Assembly (NCBI GenBank): GCA_015222355.1
Contig: JADFVC010000013.1
Span: 1-8,773, forward strand
DNA from: Chloroflexota bacterium
GTDB taxonomy: Bacteria > Desulfobacterota > Desulfuromonadia > Desulfuromonadales > Geopsychrobacteraceae
DNA: 8,773 nucleotides
Reading direction: 5' to 3'
The number at the start of each line of letters is the position of its first letter. Position 1 is the first letter of the stretch. The notes under the pieces were generated by a model. It saw nothing but the letters and a program-made list of their open reading frames with translations, did not search any database and was not told the origin of the DNA. Of this stretch, positions 6,646-8,773 are shown one piece after another. Position numbers and translations under genes: made by a program.

Positions 6646-7917
6646 GTGACAGATATTCAATCGATAAGAACCACTATTTCAGATAACAACGACGAACTGG
6701 TCGTTCATGCAGCCGATAATTTTTCTCAGTTTCCACGTCGTGATGCCGCAGTTACTTCAAAATGCGACCGTGCTCTGGCATCAGCACGCGCCGATGATCT
6801 GGTGGTTTTACGTGGCGAACTTGATCAGGACTATCACCGCTGGCTGCGCTCCCACAGCTTGGGAACTGATCATGTCGTTGCCTATAACATGCCCCCCTGC
6901 GGGGAGACTCTCTCGGAACTGATTGTGGCAAATCCGGAACCGGTTAAAATGAAGATCAGCGAGATCGGCAGAAAACCTGTCTATGCCCCCTGGTTTTCGA
7001 CGCAAATGGAATCCGCAGCGGCCAAGGTCCTTGGAGCTTCTCTTTTCGGCGCGACCGAAGCCGATACGCTGAAACATAACGACAAGGCGACATTTAAGGC
7101 GTTGTGTCAGCGATTGAACGTTCCGGTCGTTGAAGGCGTTGCCTTTGCCATGCATCCGGACGATAGCGCCAATTTCGAGCAGATGAAGAGCCTTGTTGAA
7201 GGCTATCTGTCTGTCCGCGACACCGTCATCATCCGCGGCACTCTGGGTGAGGCTGGCATGTCGTTATACAAAACAACCGGCGATGACCTTGCCGAACTCT
7301 ACCAAACCATTGCCGATAGCGGCGAAAAGGTCGTTCTCATTGAGCCCTTCCTGAATGTCAGCTCCACCCCGAATGATCAATGGGCTGTTAGTCTGGACGG
7401 GAGTATCACCCATATCGGCATGATTGAGCAGCTCTGCGAGCAGGGGATGGTGCATGTCGGCAGTCTCAAAGGACAAGGGCCTTCATCGCAGGTCATTGAG
7501 GCCATTACCTCGACATCGCTGAAACTCGTCACCGAGATGGCCGAATCGGGATATCGAGGGGTGACCGGTTTCGATTATATCGTCACCGAGGAAGGGATCT
7601 TCCCGGTTGAGAATAATGCCCGCTTTAATGGTTCTTCCTTTGTGCATATGATCCTGCATAACATTGAAGAATTGATGGGGCCTGTTCCCGTCTGGAAGTT
7701 TATTAAGATCAAGACTGCACCCTGCACCTTTATTGAATTGAGTAAACGGATTGATTCAGTCCTTTACGATGGCAGCAAATTGAATTCCGTTTTTCCTTTC
7801 AACTGCGAAGACTTATCACGTACCGGAAACTTTGCCGTGGTCCTCTTGGCCGAAGATATGGATCAGCTTCACATGCTTGAGATATCACTGAAAGAGCTGG
7901 GGGTTAAGAGGGGTTGA
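6646..7917 (+). CDS. ATP-grasp ligase, probable amide- or peptide-bond-forming enzyme
   Basis: 423 residues. GTG start with GGAG (6636-6639) at a 6-base distance, 65 bases after the phosphatidyltransferase stop. Residues 1-125 form a pre-ATP-grasp domain. The ATP-grasp domain begins near NDKATFKALCQRLNVPV (145-161, K147 probably contacting ATP). VIIRGTLGEAGMSLYK (194-209) is the flexible loop, with R197 where the usual nucleotide-binding lysine sits. VLIEPFL (230-236) is the hinge strand. GFDYIVTEEG (318-327) and VENNARFNGS (331-340) carry the metal ligands D320, E332 and N334, plus R336. The C-terminal 60-70 residues form a separate small domain. The layout reminds me of peptide ligases of the PGM1 type, unverified. 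Such enzymes activate a carboxylate as an acyl-phosphate and join it to an amine. In this operon it may attach an amino acid or other acid to an amino headgroup, but neither substrate can be read directly. The residues needed for activity all appear intact. Confidence 0.9.
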   Translation: MTDIQSIRTTISDNNDELVVHAADNFSQFPRRDAAVTSKCDRALASARADDLVVLRGELDQDYHRWLRSHSLGTDHVVAYNMPPCGETLSELIVANPEPVKMKISEIGRKPVYAPWFSTQMESAAAKVLGASLFGATEADTLKHNDKATFKALCQRLNVPVVEGVAFAMHPDDSANFEQMKSLVEGYLSVRDTVIIRGTLGEAGMSLYKTTGDDLAELYQTIADSGEKVVLIEPFLNVSSTPNDQWAVSLDGSITHIGMIEQLCEQGMVHVGSLKGQGPSSQVIEAITSTSLKLVTEMAESGYRGVTGFDYIVTEEGIFPVENNARFNGSSFVHMILHNIEELMGPVPVWKFIKIKTAPCTFIELSKRIDSVLYDGSKLNSVFPFNCEDLSRTGNFAVVLLAEDMDQLHMLEISLKELGVKRG

Positions 7918-8303
7918 TCTCCTGAACGGTCTGGTTTCAGGCGTATCCAATAATATCCGCAATATCAACAGCGCCAAAGCTGAGGTATGTGTAGGCTCGG
8001 TATGAACGGTTACAGACTGCCCATCGTAGGACAACTCTGCAATCGCACATATCGGCATTTTAAAAGTCAGGGTTTCACTTTTGGAAATGAATTGCCGGGA
8101 AATCTGGTTCATTTGCAAAAGTAGTAAGTTTCGTTGTGCCCCAAATCAGTAACAAATGTTGCCGGTCGATTGTAAAATGGTGGCCAAGTAGAACCAACGA
8201 TAGACCCTACGCTATAAGCGAATCTGAAGTTGGTAGAATCGAAGTACGCGAGGCCTCTGCAGGTCTGGATGTCGACGCCGATTGCTAAAAAGAAGGACAG
8301 GCC
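7918..8303. other. Gene-poor stretch after the ATP-grasp gene
   Basis: No supported gene on either strand. Two minus-strand frames of 77 and 78 codons (7885-8118 and 8109-8345) meet here, but neither has a usable ribosome binding site or a recognised domain, and the second overlaps the start of the well-supported gene at 8304 head to head. A weak inverted repeat CCTGAA/TTCAGG (7921-7926/7936-7941) directly follows the ATP-grasp stop but lacks a T-tract, so no clear terminator closes the operon. Confidence 0.45.
8291..8297 (+). promoter_or_regulatory. Shine-Dalgarno sequence fixing the start at 8304
   Basis: AGAAGGA lies six bases before ATG 8304, and an in-frame stop at 8286-8288 excludes any longer version. 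This site decides in favour of the + strand gene over the overlapping minus-strand frame. Confidence 0.75.
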
Positions 8304-8773
8304 ATGTTCGCCCCAGATATCGTTATTTTGAATCAGGTTACTCATTACCTGGTGGAGTACCCAAAGAATGAATGTAACGTGCGAAAATTGGTCGTTGCCA
8401 GCGGAACCTGTAATGACGTTCCGTTTGAGGCAACGGCAATAAACGATCCAGATTTTTCCACTAAACTGGATCTGTTTCGTGGCGATGGCGGGCGATTTTC
8501 AAAGCTGGAATTTCAATCAGTTCAAAGAAAGATCAAGATGGCAAAGCCGATGGAAACATTTGATCGGCGGGGTGATCTTGAAGCTAAGGGATATGAGTTC
8601 TTTTATGGTCAGATGTGTGAAAAGTATTTTGGCAAGAAGGTCTACCTGCGGGTTCCGTTTAACCGTAAAGACGAAGCGAAGAACCTTGGTGCCGAATGGG
8701 ACAGTGCGGTAAAGAAGTGGTTTTGCTTCTCCTCTTCTCCCGATCTTCGACGGATAGAGGAATACTTCTGCCG
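8304..8773 (+). CDS. Partial gene: hypothetical protein with DUF5710-like domain, 3' end outside window
   Basis: The frame is open from ATG 8304 to the window end (156 full codons, no stop), with a strong ribosome binding site. Residues 1-110 are not recognised. They are soluble-looking and contain a basic stretch RKIKMAKPMETFDRRGD (75-91). Residues 112-142 (VYLRVPFNRKDEAKNLGAEW and then DSAVKKWFCF) fit the small DUF5710 motif, whose usual form is YL-x-VPF-x2-KDEAK-x-LGA-x-WD-x3-KKWY. This domain is known mainly as an accessory module in proteins of plasmids, integrative elements and DNA-processing enzymes such as TraC-like primases, and its function is unknown to me. The gene may therefore mark accessory DNA to the right of the operon. 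The missing C-terminal part could carry the main activity. Confidence 0.78.
   Translation, partial: MFAPDIVILNQVTHYLVEYPKNECNVRKLVVASGTCNDVPFEATAINDPDFSTKLDLFRGDGGRFSKLEFQSVQRKIKMAKPMETFDRRGDLEAKGYEFFYGQMCEKYFGKKVYLRVPFNRKDEAKNLGAEWDSAVKKWFCFSSSPDLRRIEEYFC

Noticed and set aside
7921..7941. CCTGAA/TTCAGG inverted repeat after the ATP-grasp stop as an operon terminator.
   Set aside because: Only 6 bp with a 9-base loop and no T-tract.
7885..8118. Minus-strand 77-codon frame after the ATP-grasp gene.
   Set aside because: Only a TTG start, overlaps the 3' end of the ATP-grasp gene, no recognisable domain and no ribosome binding site.
8109..8345. Minus-strand 78-codon frame whose start (GEHGLSFFLAIG) faintly resembles the N-terminus of some metallo-beta-lactamase-fold hydrolases.
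   Set aside because: No metal-binding HxHxDH motif, no ribosome binding site, and its start is antisense to the well-supported gene beginning at 8304.

Overview
The window looks like chromosomal DNA from a Gram-negative bacterium. My best guess is a Desulfuromonadales/Geobacter-type member of the former Deltaproteobacteria. The basis is the moderate GC genes, the exported TPR protein, and an intergenic stretch at the left edge that resembles dispersed non-coding repeats I remember from that group. No marker gene fixes the taxonomy, so this is an inference. All confident genes lie on the + strand.

Left part. A repeat-like, AT-rich stretch (1-180) leads to a possible 18-codon leader ORF with a very strong ribosome binding site. 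An exported TPR protein with a membrane-associated C-terminal half follows (390-1244). A hairpin terminator (1382-1414) separates it from an MFS efflux-type transporter (best start 1587, end 2834). Next comes almost 1 kb without a convincing gene (2835-3802). It contains a near-perfect long hairpin (13-bp perfect arms, 3052-3064/3077-3089) and only tiny, doubtful ORFs.

Central part (3803-7917). Four genes look like one pathway operon. They are a LicC/PntC-like sugar-phosphate-fold nucleotidyltransferase, a class I/II PLP enzyme of the HisC/CobD type, a CDP-alcohol phosphatidyltransferase in the membrane, and an ATP-grasp ligase. The second and third overlap by ATGA. A coherent reading is that a small phosphorylated (or phosphonylated) amino alcohol is activated with a nucleotide, made or modified by the PLP enzyme, and transferred onto a lipid. 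The ATP-grasp enzyme may then form an amide or peptide bond on the free amine or carboxylate. No PEP mutase or other phosphonate gene is in the window, so phosphonate chemistry is not shown. The product is unknown, and this is the best candidate here for an undescribed system. The nucleotidyltransferase and PLP genes come in the same order as the domains of known fused enzymes (FrbH, PntC). The PLP reading frame is open back into the end of the nucleotidyltransferase gene.

Right part. Almost 400 bp without a supported gene (7918-8303) is followed by an incomplete gene that runs off the window (8304 onward). It carries a DUF5710-like motif, a small domain often seen in proteins of mobile elements. 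The pathway operon may therefore sit next to accessory DNA.
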